Positions 6,641-11,922 of a DNA stretch of 12,173 bases are shown one piece after another. Within the stretch, counting starts at the first letter, position 1. Each line of letters opens with the position of its first letter. The position numbers and the translations under genes are program-made. A model generated the notes under the pieces. It was not told where the DNA came from. It searched no databases and saw nothing but the letters and a program-made list of their open reading frames with translations. The DNA comes from CAG-390 sp045633005 (GTDB lineage: Bacteria; Bacillota; Clostridia; Oscillospirales; CAG-272): positions 1 to 12,173 of the forward strand of contig JAZQXT010000053.1 of assembly GCA_045633005.1 (NCBI GenBank). Reading direction: 5' to 3'.

Positions 6641-7945
6641 ATGGAGTCTGTATGGGAAAAGGGCGCGCCGCGCACGCATTTTGATGAGCTTTTAGCGGAC
6701 AAAAGCACCGACGTGTTGATAGTGGGCGGCGGTATCGCGGGGATACTGTGCGCGTATAAGCTGAAGAATGCGGGCGTGGATTGCCTGCTTGTCGAAGCGG
6801 ATAGAATCTGCGGTGGTATTACGAAAAACACCACGGCAAAGATAACCTTGGGGCACGGCTTGATATATGACAAGATGCTACGCCGCTTTGGGGAGAATAT
6901 AGCGCGGCTTTATGCAGAGGCGCAGACGGGCGCTATCGGGGAATATGCGCGGCTTTGCAAAAATATCGACTGCGATTACGAAACGCAGGATAATTACGTT
7001 TATTCCTTATCTGACAGGCAAAAGCTTGAAAGGGAGGCAGCCGCACTTAACAGAATCGGCGTGAAGGCAGAGCTTTCACGCGCAAGCACGCTTCCCCTTG
7101 CAGTAGCGGGGGCGGTGCGCGTCAAGGGGCAAGCGCAGTTCAACCCTTTGAAATTCTTATACGAAATTGCGAAAGGCTTGCCGATTTGCGAGCGCACCAA
7201 GGTCGTGGAGCTGATGCCGAGCAAGGCAAAGACAAATCGCGGTGATATCAGCTATAAAAAGCTGATTATCGCAACGCATTTTCCGATAATGAATAAGCAC
7301 GGACTTTATCCTTTGAAGCTCTATCAGCACCGTTCATACGTCATTGCGCTAAAGGGGGCGCGGCGCGTGGACGGAATGTACGTTGACGAAGCGGACAAAG
7401 GAATGTCCTTTCGCAATTACGGCGAGCTTTTGCTCCTCGGCGGCGGCGGACACCGCACGGGCAAGCGGGGCGGCTGTTGGCAGGAGCTTGAGGCTTTCGC
7501 AATGAAGCACTACAAAAACGCCGAGATCGTCGGCAAGTGGGCAACTCAGGACTGTATGACGCTCGATGATATTCCCTATATCGGGCAATACGCTAAATCC
7601 ACGCCCGACGCGTTCGTTGCTACGGGATTTAACAAGTGGGGGATGACAAACGCGATGGTCGCCGCGGATATTCTCTGCGATCTTGTCAGGGGAAAGCCGA
7701 ATCCGTATGCCGCCGTTTTCGATCCTTCGCGCACTATGCTTCGCCCACAGCTTGCCGTGAACGCTTTTGAGTCAGCGGTGGGGCTTCTCACCCCCACCGC
7801 GCCGCGGTGTCCGCACCTCGGTTGCGCACTCAAATACAATAGAGCCGAGCATTCTTGGGATTGCCCCTGCCACGGCTCGCGCTTTACCGGACGCGGTGAG
7901 CTTATAGACAACCCCGCGACGGATGATAATAGGTGGATAAAATAA
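6641..7945 (+). CDS. FAD-dependent oxidoreductase with C-terminal Rieske domain
   Basis: 434 aa from the ATG at 6641. The in-frame ATG at 6623 sits inside the probable -10 box and was rejected; GGGGG at 6629-6633 is a weak ribosome binding site. The N-terminus has a dinucleotide-binding fold: strand VLIVGGGIAG (residues 25-34), with the second-strand acid in LLVEAD (E52). The body is DadA-like (amine or amino-acid oxidase fold). The C-terminus is a Rieske [2Fe-2S] domain: CPHLGC (390-395) and CPCHGS (408-413) supply ligands C390, H392, C408 and H411, while C395 and C410 match the disulphide pair of bc-type Rieske proteins. The arrangement is that of the B. subtilis YhfW group; it is shorter than the roughly 500 residues I recall for that protein. 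Substrate and electron acceptor are unknown. It stands alone, divergent from the RNA unit and convergent with the collagen-like gene. Confidence 0.9.
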   Translation: MESVWEKGAPRTHFDELLADKSTDVLIVGGGIAGILCAYKLKNAGVDCLLVEADRICGGITKNTTAKITLGHGLIYDKMLRRFGENIARLYAEAQTGAIGEYARLCKNIDCDYETQDNYVYSLSDRQKLEREAAALNRIGVKAELSRASTLPLAVAGAVRVKGQAQFNPLKFLYEIAKGLPICERTKVVELMPSKAKTNRGDISYKKLIIATHFPIMNKHGLYPLKLYQHRSYVIALKGARRVDGMYVDEADKGMSFRNYGELLLLGGGGHRTGKRGGCWQELEAFAMKHYKNAEIVGKWATQDCMTLDDIPYIGQYAKSTPDAFVATGFNKWGMTNAMVAADILCDLVRGKPNPYAAVFDPSRTMLRPQLAVNAFESAVGLLTPTAPRCPHLGCALKYNRAEHSWDCPCHGSRFTGRGELIDNPATDDNRWIK

Positions 7946-7954
7946 AAAAACGAC

Positions 7955-7997
7955 GGGGTGAGTCAAATGCAAAAATGCATTTGACTCACCCCCTTTT
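7955..7997. terminator. Bidirectional intrinsic terminator, 17-bp stem
   Basis: GGGGTGAGTCAAATGCA (7955-7971) pairs perfectly with TGCATTTGACTCACCCC (7976-7992) around an AAAA loop. CTTTT follows on the plus strand; seven A at 7944-7950 give a T-tract on the minus strand. It separates and can terminate the convergent Rieske oxidoreductase and collagen-like genes. Confidence 0.9.
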
Positions 7998-8015
7998 AAC
8001 TTCCTGCTATCAAAT

Positions 8016-8792
8016 TCAAGACAGCTGAGTTATCACAAGATGCGCGGACACGGGGCGAGTTCCACCCGCGAGGGGCGTTATGGTGAGCGCCGCGGCGTTA
8101 CCCGCGGGGTTGCGCACGGTTAGAACCGAGTTGACCGCCGTGGTCGTTACCACAGCCGTTCCCACGATCTGCGAAGTTCCCGTGGCGCGTCCCGCGACGG
8201 TGTATTCAAGATCCGCACCGTTCAGGGTCAGGATTAGCTGTCCCGCCTCGGCAACGCTTACTTGGAACAGTATCTGATAGCTTCCGATAGGGCCGAGGTT
8301 GAAGGACGATGGGCTAAGTCTGCCGATGTTGGTGTTGGCGATGGGGCCGTTTTGCGGAAAGCTTACGTCCGTGCCCGGGGCGACCGTTGCCGAGTTGTCG
8401 GGCGGCATCAGCGCGTAGAAATCGGCGTAGCTCAAAACGCCGCCCGCTATACCCTGCGGACCTTGCGGACCCGTAGCACCCGTAGGACCCTGAGGACCGA
8501 TAGGTCCTCTCGGACCTGCAGGACCTTGCGGACCTGTTGCGCCTTGCGCCCCCGCCTCACCTTGCGGTCCGGCGGGACCCGTAGCACCCGTAGGACCTTG
8601 CGGACCTCTCACACCCGAAGGACCGCGCGGTCCTTCGGGTCCCTGCGGCCCTTCAGGGCCCGGCGGACAGACTACGCAAGGATTTTTGTCCCTATCGTCA
8701 CAACAGCAGTGATGCTGATTGTTGAAGTTGCCTTGACATTCGTTGCAATTACACTCGTTGCCGTTTGGGATAAACGAATTTTGTCTGCTCAT
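8016..8792 (-). CDS. Collagen-like surface protein with BclA-type C-terminal domain
   Basis: 258 aa, starting at MSRQNS because AAAGGAGGT (about 8800-8808) sits correctly spaced upstream; the 49 further in-frame codons upstream look non-coding. Residues 1-42 are hydrophilic with eight Cys (C14, C16, C19, C29-C31, C39, C42) and two His. Residues 45-117 form 25 consecutive Gly-X-Y positions without interruption, rich in GPQ, GPT and GAT triplets, typical of a bacterial collagen triple helix. Residues about 121-258 form a globular domain beginning SYADFYALMPP and ending SAHLVITQLS, which I recognise as the BclA C-terminal (TNF-like trimerising) domain. In Bacillus and Clostridium such proteins form filaments on the spore surface. 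No signal peptide is visible, consistent with assembly from the mother-cell cytoplasm. The Cys cluster suggests disulphide or metal cross-linking at the base. It probably forms a homotrimer; the spore location is inferred. Confidence 0.9.
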   Translation of the reverse strand: MSRQNSFIPNGNECNCNECQGNFNNQHHCCCDDRDKNPCVVCPPGPEGPQGPEGPRGPSGVRGPQGPTGATGPAGPQGEAGAQGATGPQGPAGPRGPIGPQGPTGATGPQGPQGIAGGVLSYADFYALMPPDNSATVAPGTDVSFPQNGPIANTNIGRLSPSSFNLGPIGSYQILFQVSVAEAGQLILTLNGADLEYTVAGRATGTSQIVGTAVVTTTAVNSVLTVRNPAGNAAALTITPLAGGTRPVSAHLVITQLS

Positions 8793-8833
8793 AAAAATTA
8801 CCTCCTTTGTAGATTTGGTGAAACCACCATTAC

Positions 8834-8841
8834 AGTATATG
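8834..8841 (-). promoter_or_regulatory. Weak candidate sporulation-type -10 for the collagen-like gene
   Basis: On the minus strand CATATACT (8841-8834) matches 7 of 8 positions of the sigma-E -10 consensus CATACANT and lies 42 nt from the start codon. No convincing -35 was found at the right distance, and no sigma-A promoter is visible in this strand and interval. A small hairpin (TGGTG-AAAC-CACCA, 8816-8829) lies between it and the ribosome binding site. Confidence 0.25.
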
Positions 8842-8900
8842 TCGTTTTTTTGGAGGTGGGATAATGGATTGGATTTTAAGGGGGGGCGGGGAAATAAAAG

Positions 8901-8923
8901 CGAATATTTTGACGAATATTTTG
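8901..8923. repeat. 11-bp direct repeat upstream of a -35 box
   Basis: CGAATATTTTG occurs at 8901-8911 and again at 8913-8923, a 12-bp period, ending 9 bp before the -35 of the next promoter. The copies contain the palindrome AATATT. They may be a tandem activator site or an AT-rich UP-like element; there is no further evidence. Confidence 0.4.
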
Positions 8924-8932
8924 TTAATTGTA

Positions 8933-8961
8933 TTGACAAAATTTATTAATCATTGTATAAT
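8933..8961 (+). promoter_or_regulatory. Consensus sigma-A promoter for the zinc-ribbon gene
   Basis: TTGACA (8933-8938), a 17-bp spacer and TATAAT (8956-8961) match the consensus perfectly. The start of transcription would be near 8968, about 40 nt before the ATG at 9009. Confidence 0.85.
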
Positions 8962-9008
8962 ATCTTTAAAACATTTTGAATTTTATACACCGAAAGGAGA
9001 AAACAGAT

Positions 9009-9404
9009 ATGTTCTGTTCAAAATGCGGTACTAATGTAGCCGAAGGCAATGCGTTTTGCCCTAACTGCGGTGCTTCGATGACTAATGCACAGCAGCCTAT
9101 TTATAACGCTCCTGCGGCTCAGGCATCCTCGAGCGTTCCCGGCACCGGTCTCTCAATTGCGAGTATGGTTCTTGGAATTATTTCTATCTTGACCTTCTGC
9201 ATTTGGTGGCTTTGCTTGATTCTTGGCGTGCTCGCTGTTTCTTTGGGAGCAGTTGGCATTTACAAGGCAAAGTCGGTAGGCGCAAAGAGTTCCCTCGGCG
9301 TAGCAGGTCTTGTTTGCGGTTGTATTGGCATTGGCGTGATGCTGATCCTCTACATTCTTGCATACGTAGCTGCCCTGGATTTTTTAGAGTCTTTGATGCG
9401 ATAA
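9009..9404 (+). CDS. Zinc-ribbon DUF4190-like membrane protein
   Basis: 131 aa, starting at ATG 9009 after AAAGGAG (about 8994-9000); the upstream in-frame TTG at 8976 would read through the ribosome binding site. The N-terminus MFCSKCG...FCPNCG is a zinc ribbon (C3, C6, C17, C20). A Gln/Ala/Pro-rich linker (24-45) follows, then two hydrophobic stretches, about 48-84 (which may be one long or two short membrane passes) and about 98-123, separated by a short basic loop (YKAKSVGAKSS). This order is typical of small zinc-ribbon plus DUF4190 proteins common in Clostridia. The next gene encodes a DUF2752 protein, and from memory such genes often lie beside small zinc-ribbon membrane proteins. Biochemical role unknown; a membrane-anchored, ribbon-mediated sensor or assembly role is only a guess. 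Confidence 0.85.
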   Translation: MFCSKCGTNVAEGNAFCPNCGASMTNAQQPIYNAPAAQASSSVPGTGLSIASMVLGIISILTFCIWWLCLILGVLAVSLGAVGIYKAKSVGAKSSLGVAGLVCGCIGIGVMLILYILAYVAALDFLESLMR

Positions 9405-9434
9405 GTCTCTAGAAACACAATTTATGAAAGAAGC

Positions 9435-9466
9435 AAAATGCGATTGCGCTTGCGCAATCGCATTTT
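9435..9466. terminator. Bidirectional hairpin terminator between two co-oriented genes
   Basis: AAAATGCGATTGCGC (9435-9449) pairs with GCGCAATCGCATTTT (9452-9466), a 15-bp perfect stem around TT (effectively a CTTG tetraloop). The T-tract is only four bases, so termination may be partial, which would allow some read-through into the DUF2752 gene starting 11 nt later. Confidence 0.75.
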
Positions 9467-9476
9467 AATATAGAAA

Positions 9477-9860
9477 ATGAAAAACAAAAAGCGTTTAGTT
9501 TTATGCGTTGATGCGCTTATTGCCGCCTTGGCGTTGCTCGCTCCCTTTTTTGCAACGCTGATGATGTCATATATTCCCACTTGCGTTTTCTATCTACGCG
9601 GGTTCCTTTGCCCGACCTGCGGCGCTACGCGCTGCGTATATAGCTTTTTTAGTGGAAATCTGTTAACGGCATTTGAATATAATCAATTTATATTCATTTT
9701 GATATTTTATCTCTTCTTTGTTCTGGTGCTCTGGAATGCGTCGGTATTTTTTGACAATGCAAAAATCGGGAAAGCATGTAAAGCAGTAACGCATCCGATT
9801 GCTATCTGTTCGTTGGCGGTATTATTTGCTATTTTCGGGATTTTTAGAAATTTTGTGTAA
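9477..9860 (+). CDS. DUF2752 family membrane protein
   Basis: 127 aa. The family signature is clear: FLCPTCGATRCVYSFFSGN (about 43-61), a CPxCGxTR motif followed by an Ala-containing segment (LLTAFEYNQ). Hydrophobic segments lie at about 7-30, 68-90 and 106-123. C45 and C48 could bind metal or form a disulphide at the membrane surface. No Shine-Dalgarno sequence is visible: the ATG follows a strong hairpin by 10 nt (AATATAGAAA). The upstream zinc-ribbon gene is the likely operon partner, so expression probably depends on read-through. Starting later would remove the first membrane segment. The family's function is unknown to me. Confidence 0.88.
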   Translation: MKNKKRLVLCVDALIAALALLAPFFATLMMSYIPTCVFYLRGFLCPTCGATRCVYSFFSGNLLTAFEYNQFIFILIFYLFFVLVLWNASVFFDNAKIGKACKAVTHPIAICSLAVLFAIFGIFRNFV

Positions 9861-9930
9861 CTATTGTTTGTGGATTGCTTTTTTAGCATCTTGACGACGA
9901 TTCAAAGAAATCGCATATCACGCTGCCAAA

Positions 9931-10251
9931 GTGGCGGGATTTTCGCCTACGGCGAATATTCCTAACGCTCGCCTTTGGTGAGCAAGCTCCCCACGGCTTC
10001 GCTCGGAATGCGAACTCGCTCTTGCTACGCAAGACGAGTTGGAGTCGGCGTGCCGACTCCAATCAAAAAAGCAGACACGCTTTTAGGGACGAAGTGGCGG
10101 GATTTTCGCCTGCGGCGAATATATCCACGCTCTACGCCTGACAAGCAAGCTTGTCGATCTTCGAGCGGGATATGCGAACTCGCATCTTGCTACGCAAGAC
10201 GAGTTGGAGTCGGCGTGCCGACTCCAATCAAAAAAGCGGACACGCTTTTAG
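9931..10251. repeat. Two tandem ~157-bp cassettes with tRNA-end-like starts
   Basis: Copy A (9931-10086) and copy B (10094-10251) both start GTGGCGGGATTTTCGCCT and both end with 66 bases (10021-10086 and 10186-10251) that differ at one position. The middle parts are diverged. Each copy contains four palindromes: ATTTTCGCC/GGCGAATAT; a diverged central one (AAGCAAGCTT in B); CTTGC-TAC-GCAAG inside a larger AACTCG/CGAGTT stem; and TTGGAGTCGGC-GT-GCCGACTCCAA (10039-10062, 10204-10227). Each ends in the left arm of a terminator. The opening GTGGCGGGA equals the start of the tRNA fragment at 10273-10281, i.e. the complement of a tRNA acceptor/T-stem 3' strand. Copy A has lost its terminator's second arm at the junction with copy B. 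This 390-base stretch from 9861 holds no convincing gene. Confidence 0.8.
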
Positions 10252-10266
10252 CGTGTCTGCTTTTTT
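10230..10266. terminator. Intrinsic terminator following the tRNA fragment (bidirectional)
   Basis: AAAAAAGCGGACACGC (10230-10245), loop TTTTA, and GCGTGTCTGCTTTTTT (10251-10266) make a 16-bp stem with one G-T wobble. On the minus strand it begins directly after the CCA of the tRNA 3' fragment, so it was presumably the native terminator of that tRNA transcript. Confidence 0.85.
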
Positions 10267-10310
10267 GGTCGAAGTGGCGGGACTCGAACTCGCGGCCTCC
10301 AGTACCCGAA
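10266..10310 (-). pseudogene. 3' half of tRNA-Pro(CGG), probable integration (att) site
   Basis: Read on the minus strand from 10310 down, the sequence divides exactly into canonical tRNA parts: anticodon loop TTCGGGT (anticodon CGG, G37), 3' anticodon stem ACTGG, 5-nt variable loop AGGCC, T-arm GCGAG-TTCGAGT-CCCGC (one A/C mismatch), 3' acceptor CACTTCG, discriminator A, CCA. CGG with G37, and an acceptor that would pair with a 5' end beginning C, point to proline. The 5' half is absent: the bases upstream (GCGTAAAAAC in plus orientation) cannot pair as the anticodon stem and there is no CGAAGTG acceptor strand. Homology therefore starts at the anticodon loop, a standard tyrosine-integrase crossover location. 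Such displaced 3' halves mark one end of an element integrated in a tRNA gene. Confidence 0.8.
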
Positions 10311-10314
10311 GCGT

Positions 10315-10514
10315 AAAAACCTTGTCAAATAAGGATTTTTTAATGATTTTGGGCGTTCTTGAGTCCGAAAACAATGCTTTCGGATGCTCTCGTTCGCACT
10401 GTGTCCACATAGTCCGAAGCGGTAGATGGTCAAAGGTGTGGTCAACTCCCCTAAACCACATATCAACTGCGCCTTACAAGAGCCGAAAGCTCCTGCCGAG
10501 GTGGATTTTTTGCT
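10315..10514 (-). ncRNA. Candidate ~200-nt non-coding transcript at the element end
   Basis: A minus-strand promoter (10521-10549) would start RNA near 10514. A terminator-like element, AAAAACCTT/AAGG-A-TTTTTT (10315-10341), lies just inside the tRNA breakpoint. Between them are hairpins CAAGAGC/GCTCCTG (10477-10495, one G-U), TGTGGT/ACCACA (10437-10442/10455-10460) and TCCGAAA/TTTCGGA (10364-10370/10378-10384). Minus-strand ORFs here have no usable ribosome binding site; the ATG at 10522 overlaps the -10 box and its frame stops after 19 codons. It could be element-encoded regulatory RNA, or simply attachment-site DNA whose inverted repeats bind integrase or an excisionase. Plus-strand frames look spurious. 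Confidence 0.35.
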
Positions 10515-10520
10515 GTCACC

Positions 10521-10549
10521 ATTATAGCATAAAACAGAGAATTTGGCAA
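10521..10549 (-). promoter_or_regulatory. Sigma-A promoter, minus strand, facing the att site
   Basis: On the minus strand TTGCCA (10549-10544), a 17-bp spacer and TATAAT (10526-10521), with an extended -10 TGC, form a strong promoter. Transcription would run leftward toward the tRNA fragment. From 10550 to the next gene at 10693 nothing else is clear beyond that gene's ribosome binding site. Confidence 0.75.
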
Positions 10550-10692
10550 GTACCCTCATGAGTAAATATTTGCATCGCTGTAGTCAAAGAAAACGCCCTT
10601 TCGAAAAAGCTGGTTTTATTTTCGGAAAAGGTCTGGACTTCCTCTCTCTTCTGTGGTATGTTGTTGTGCTGACAGAAAAGGAGGCACACCCT

Positions 10693-10968
10693 ATGAAAAA
10701 TATAATCAACGAGCTATGGCACGGAAACATCATACCGCAAGAGGACAGCCGAACCAACTCGCCGGAAATGAAGGAACTCCTCAGCTATATGTCGCGGCAT
10801 CACGAGGATCTTGAAAAGAGCTTCACGGACGAGCAGAAGGAAACCTTCGAAAAGTTCCACGATTGTTGGAACGAGTACATGAGCCTCGCCGAAGCAGCCA
10901 TCTTCGAATATGCCTTCCGACTCGGCGCGCGGCTTGCACTTGAAATCCAAACGGATACCGAAGAATAA
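10693..10968 (+). CDS. DUF6809-like small protein
   Basis: 91 aa, starting at ATG 10693 with AAAAGGAGG (10676-10684) 8 nt upstream; an in-frame extension to 10543 lacks a ribosome binding site. The N-terminus KNIINELWHGNIIPQED, a charged helical middle with a likely coiled coil (about 26-60, many Glu/Lys), and the C-terminal FEYAFRLGARLALEI match what I recall of the DUF6809 family, small cytosolic proteins frequent in conjugative elements and phages of Bacillota. No catalytic motif and no membrane segment. It is followed at once by a terminator and is probably monocistronic. Its position just inside the proposed attachment site fits an element-borne gene. I could not identify its promoter with confidence. 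Function unknown. Confidence 0.75.
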   Translation: MKNIINELWHGNIIPQEDSRTNSPEMKELLSYMSRHHEDLEKSFTDEQKETFEKFHDCWNEYMSLAEAAIFEYAFRLGARLALEIQTDTEE

Positions 10969-10974
10969 GAAATC

Positions 10975-11003
10975 AGGCACCGGAGAGATCCGGCGCCTTT
11001 TTT
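10975..11003 (+). terminator. Intrinsic terminator of the DUF6809-like gene
   Basis: AGGCACCGG (10975-10983) and CCGGCGCCT (10990-10998) pair with one A/C mismatch around AGAGAT, followed by TTTTT through 11003. It lies 6 nt after the stop codon. Confidence 0.85.
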
Positions 11004-11015
11004 CTTCAAAAAATA

Positions 11016-11031
11016 TTTGGAATATTCCAAA
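11016..11031. promoter_or_regulatory. TetR operator copy 1
   Basis: TTTGGAATATTCCAAA is a perfect 16-bp palindrome ending 5 bp upstream of the -35 box of the TetR-family gene. Its core TTGGAATATTCCAA differs at two positions from a second copy at 11065-11078. Size, symmetry and placement suit a TetR dimer. Confidence 0.7.
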
Positions 11032-11036
11032 ATCTA

Positions 11037-11065
11037 TTGACAAAAATGCAATTATATGCTATAAT
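11037..11065 (+). promoter_or_regulatory. Consensus sigma-A promoter of the TetR-family gene
   Basis: TTGACA (11037-11042), a 17-bp spacer and TATAAT (11060-11065) with an extended -10 TGC form a perfect promoter. The two operator palindromes bracket it, one just upstream of -35 and one overlapping the last -10 base and the start site. Confidence 0.9.
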
Positions 11066-11078
11066 TGGTATGTTCCAA
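11065..11078. promoter_or_regulatory. TetR operator copy 2
   Basis: TTGGTATGTTCCAA matches 12 of 14 bases of the upstream palindrome core, and both copies continue with AAAT (11031-11034 and 11079-11082 begin AA). It covers the transcription start, where bound repressor would block polymerase. The two centres are 48 bp apart. Confidence 0.65.
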
Positions 11079-11115
11079 AATAGCAACAGTGCATCAAAAT
11101 ACAAGGAGCATGAAA

Positions 11116-11802
11116 ATGGCAAGAAAACGCAGTCCTTCCCCTTTAAAAGCAGCTATCATAAAAGTGGCTTCAGAACTGTTTTTTGAAAATGGTTATACTC
11201 AAACAACACCCGGTCAAGTCTGCAAAAAAGCCGACATCGGCACGGGTAACCTCACATATTACTTTCCCACCAAGGAGCATATGCTCGCCGTACTTGTTCA
11301 AATGATGATCGACTATCAATGGAAGGAGATGGAGAATGCAACCGACGAGGGCACAAGCTCGCTTCTCGCCTACTGTCTGGAGCTGACCACACTGGTTGCC
11401 ATTGGCGAAGAAATACCGCAAATGCAGGACTTCTTTGTAGCCGCGTATTCTCATTCCATGACGCTTGACCTCATCCGCGCCAACGACATTGATAAGATAA
11501 AGCACGTGTTTGCGGCATATACACAGGACTGGGATGACGAAAAATTCACTGAGACCGAAATAATCATTTCAGGTGTTGAATATGCTACCTTGATGCAAAC
11601 CGAGCATACCGTATCGATTGAGCGTAGAATAGAAGGGGCTCTGAATGCGATCATGATGCTTTTCGACGTTCCCGAAGAACTGCGCAAAGCAAAAATCGCC
11701 AAGGTGCTTGCCATGGACTACCGAGCCATCGGCATAAAGGTTTATGAGGACTTCAAGCAATACGTAACGGAAGCCAACGAGAATGCTCTCGACGAGATCT
11801 AG
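11116..11802 (+). CDS. TetR/AcrR-family transcriptional regulator
   Basis: 228 aa from ATG 11116. AAGGAG (11103-11108) is 7 nt upstream of this ATG but only 1 nt from the in-frame ATG at 11110, so 11116 is preferred; longer forms would start in the -10 box. The N-terminal DNA-binding domain fits TetR: helix 1 IIKVASELFFENGYTQTT (about 14-31), then the helix-turn-helix PGQVCKKADIGTGNLTYYF (32-50) and PTKEHML. The rest is a helical ligand/dimerisation domain with an acidic middle and no recognisable signature; inducer unknown. Twin palindromes at its own promoter indicate autorepression. The lipoprotein gene starting 121 bp downstream on the same strand may be co-transcribed, because the intervening palindromes lack a clear T-tract terminator. 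Confidence 0.88.
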   Translation: MARKRSPSPLKAAIIKVASELFFENGYTQTTPGQVCKKADIGTGNLTYYFPTKEHMLAVLVQMMIDYQWKEMENATDEGTSSLLAYCLELTTLVAIGEEIPQMQDFFVAAYSHSMTLDLIRANDIDKIKHVFAAYTQDWDDEKFTETEIIISGVEYATLMQTEHTVSIERRIEGALNAIMMLFDVPEELRKAKIAKVLAMDYRAIGIKVYEDFKQYVTEANENALDEI

Positions 11803-11845
11803 AAAAACGCCAAGATCAGAACATATAAATAATAGTAAAAAAATG

Positions 11846-11887
11846 CAAAGGGATATCCCTTTGGTAAGATGCTTCGCATCATACCAA
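11846..11887. repeat. Two adjacent palindromes between TetR and lipoprotein genes
   Basis: CAAAGGGATATCCCTTTG (11846-11863) is a perfect 18-bp palindrome. It overlaps a hairpin TTGGTAAGATGC-TTC-GCATCATACCAA (11861-11887) with one A/A mismatch. The second is followed by CAATTC (11885-11890), as in the right half of the array at 119-191. No T-tract follows, so neither is a standard terminator; RNA processing or regulator binding is possible. Confidence 0.65.
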
Positions 11888-11922
11888 TTCAACTTTGATT
11901 ACCACCAAGGAGGTAATATATC

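Noticed and set aside
8262..8864. Plus-strand ORF of 200 codons rich in RTLRT repeats
   Set aside because: Antisense shadow of the Gly-X-Y repeats of the collagen-like gene.
9975..10316. Plus-strand ORF of 113 codons across the tandem cassettes
   Set aside because: It repeats its own peptide because it reads the DNA repeat, crosses terminators and the tRNA fragment, and ends in the WRDSNSRPP-type peptide familiar from spurious ORFs over tRNA 3' ends.
10266..10514. tmRNA
   Set aside because: The transcript carries a tRNA-like 3' end, but no matching 5' acceptor strand (CGAAGTG) and no tag ORF ending in an ALAA-type peptide was found.
10248..10559. Minus-strand ORF of 103 codons
   Set aside because: It runs through the promoter, the candidate RNA and the tRNA fragment; no ribosome binding site and no recognisable domain.
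10151..10561. Plus-strand ORF of 136 codons containing VAGLELAASS
   Set aside because: It is an artefact of reading the tRNA T-arm complement; no ribosome binding site, and it crosses two terminator-like stems.
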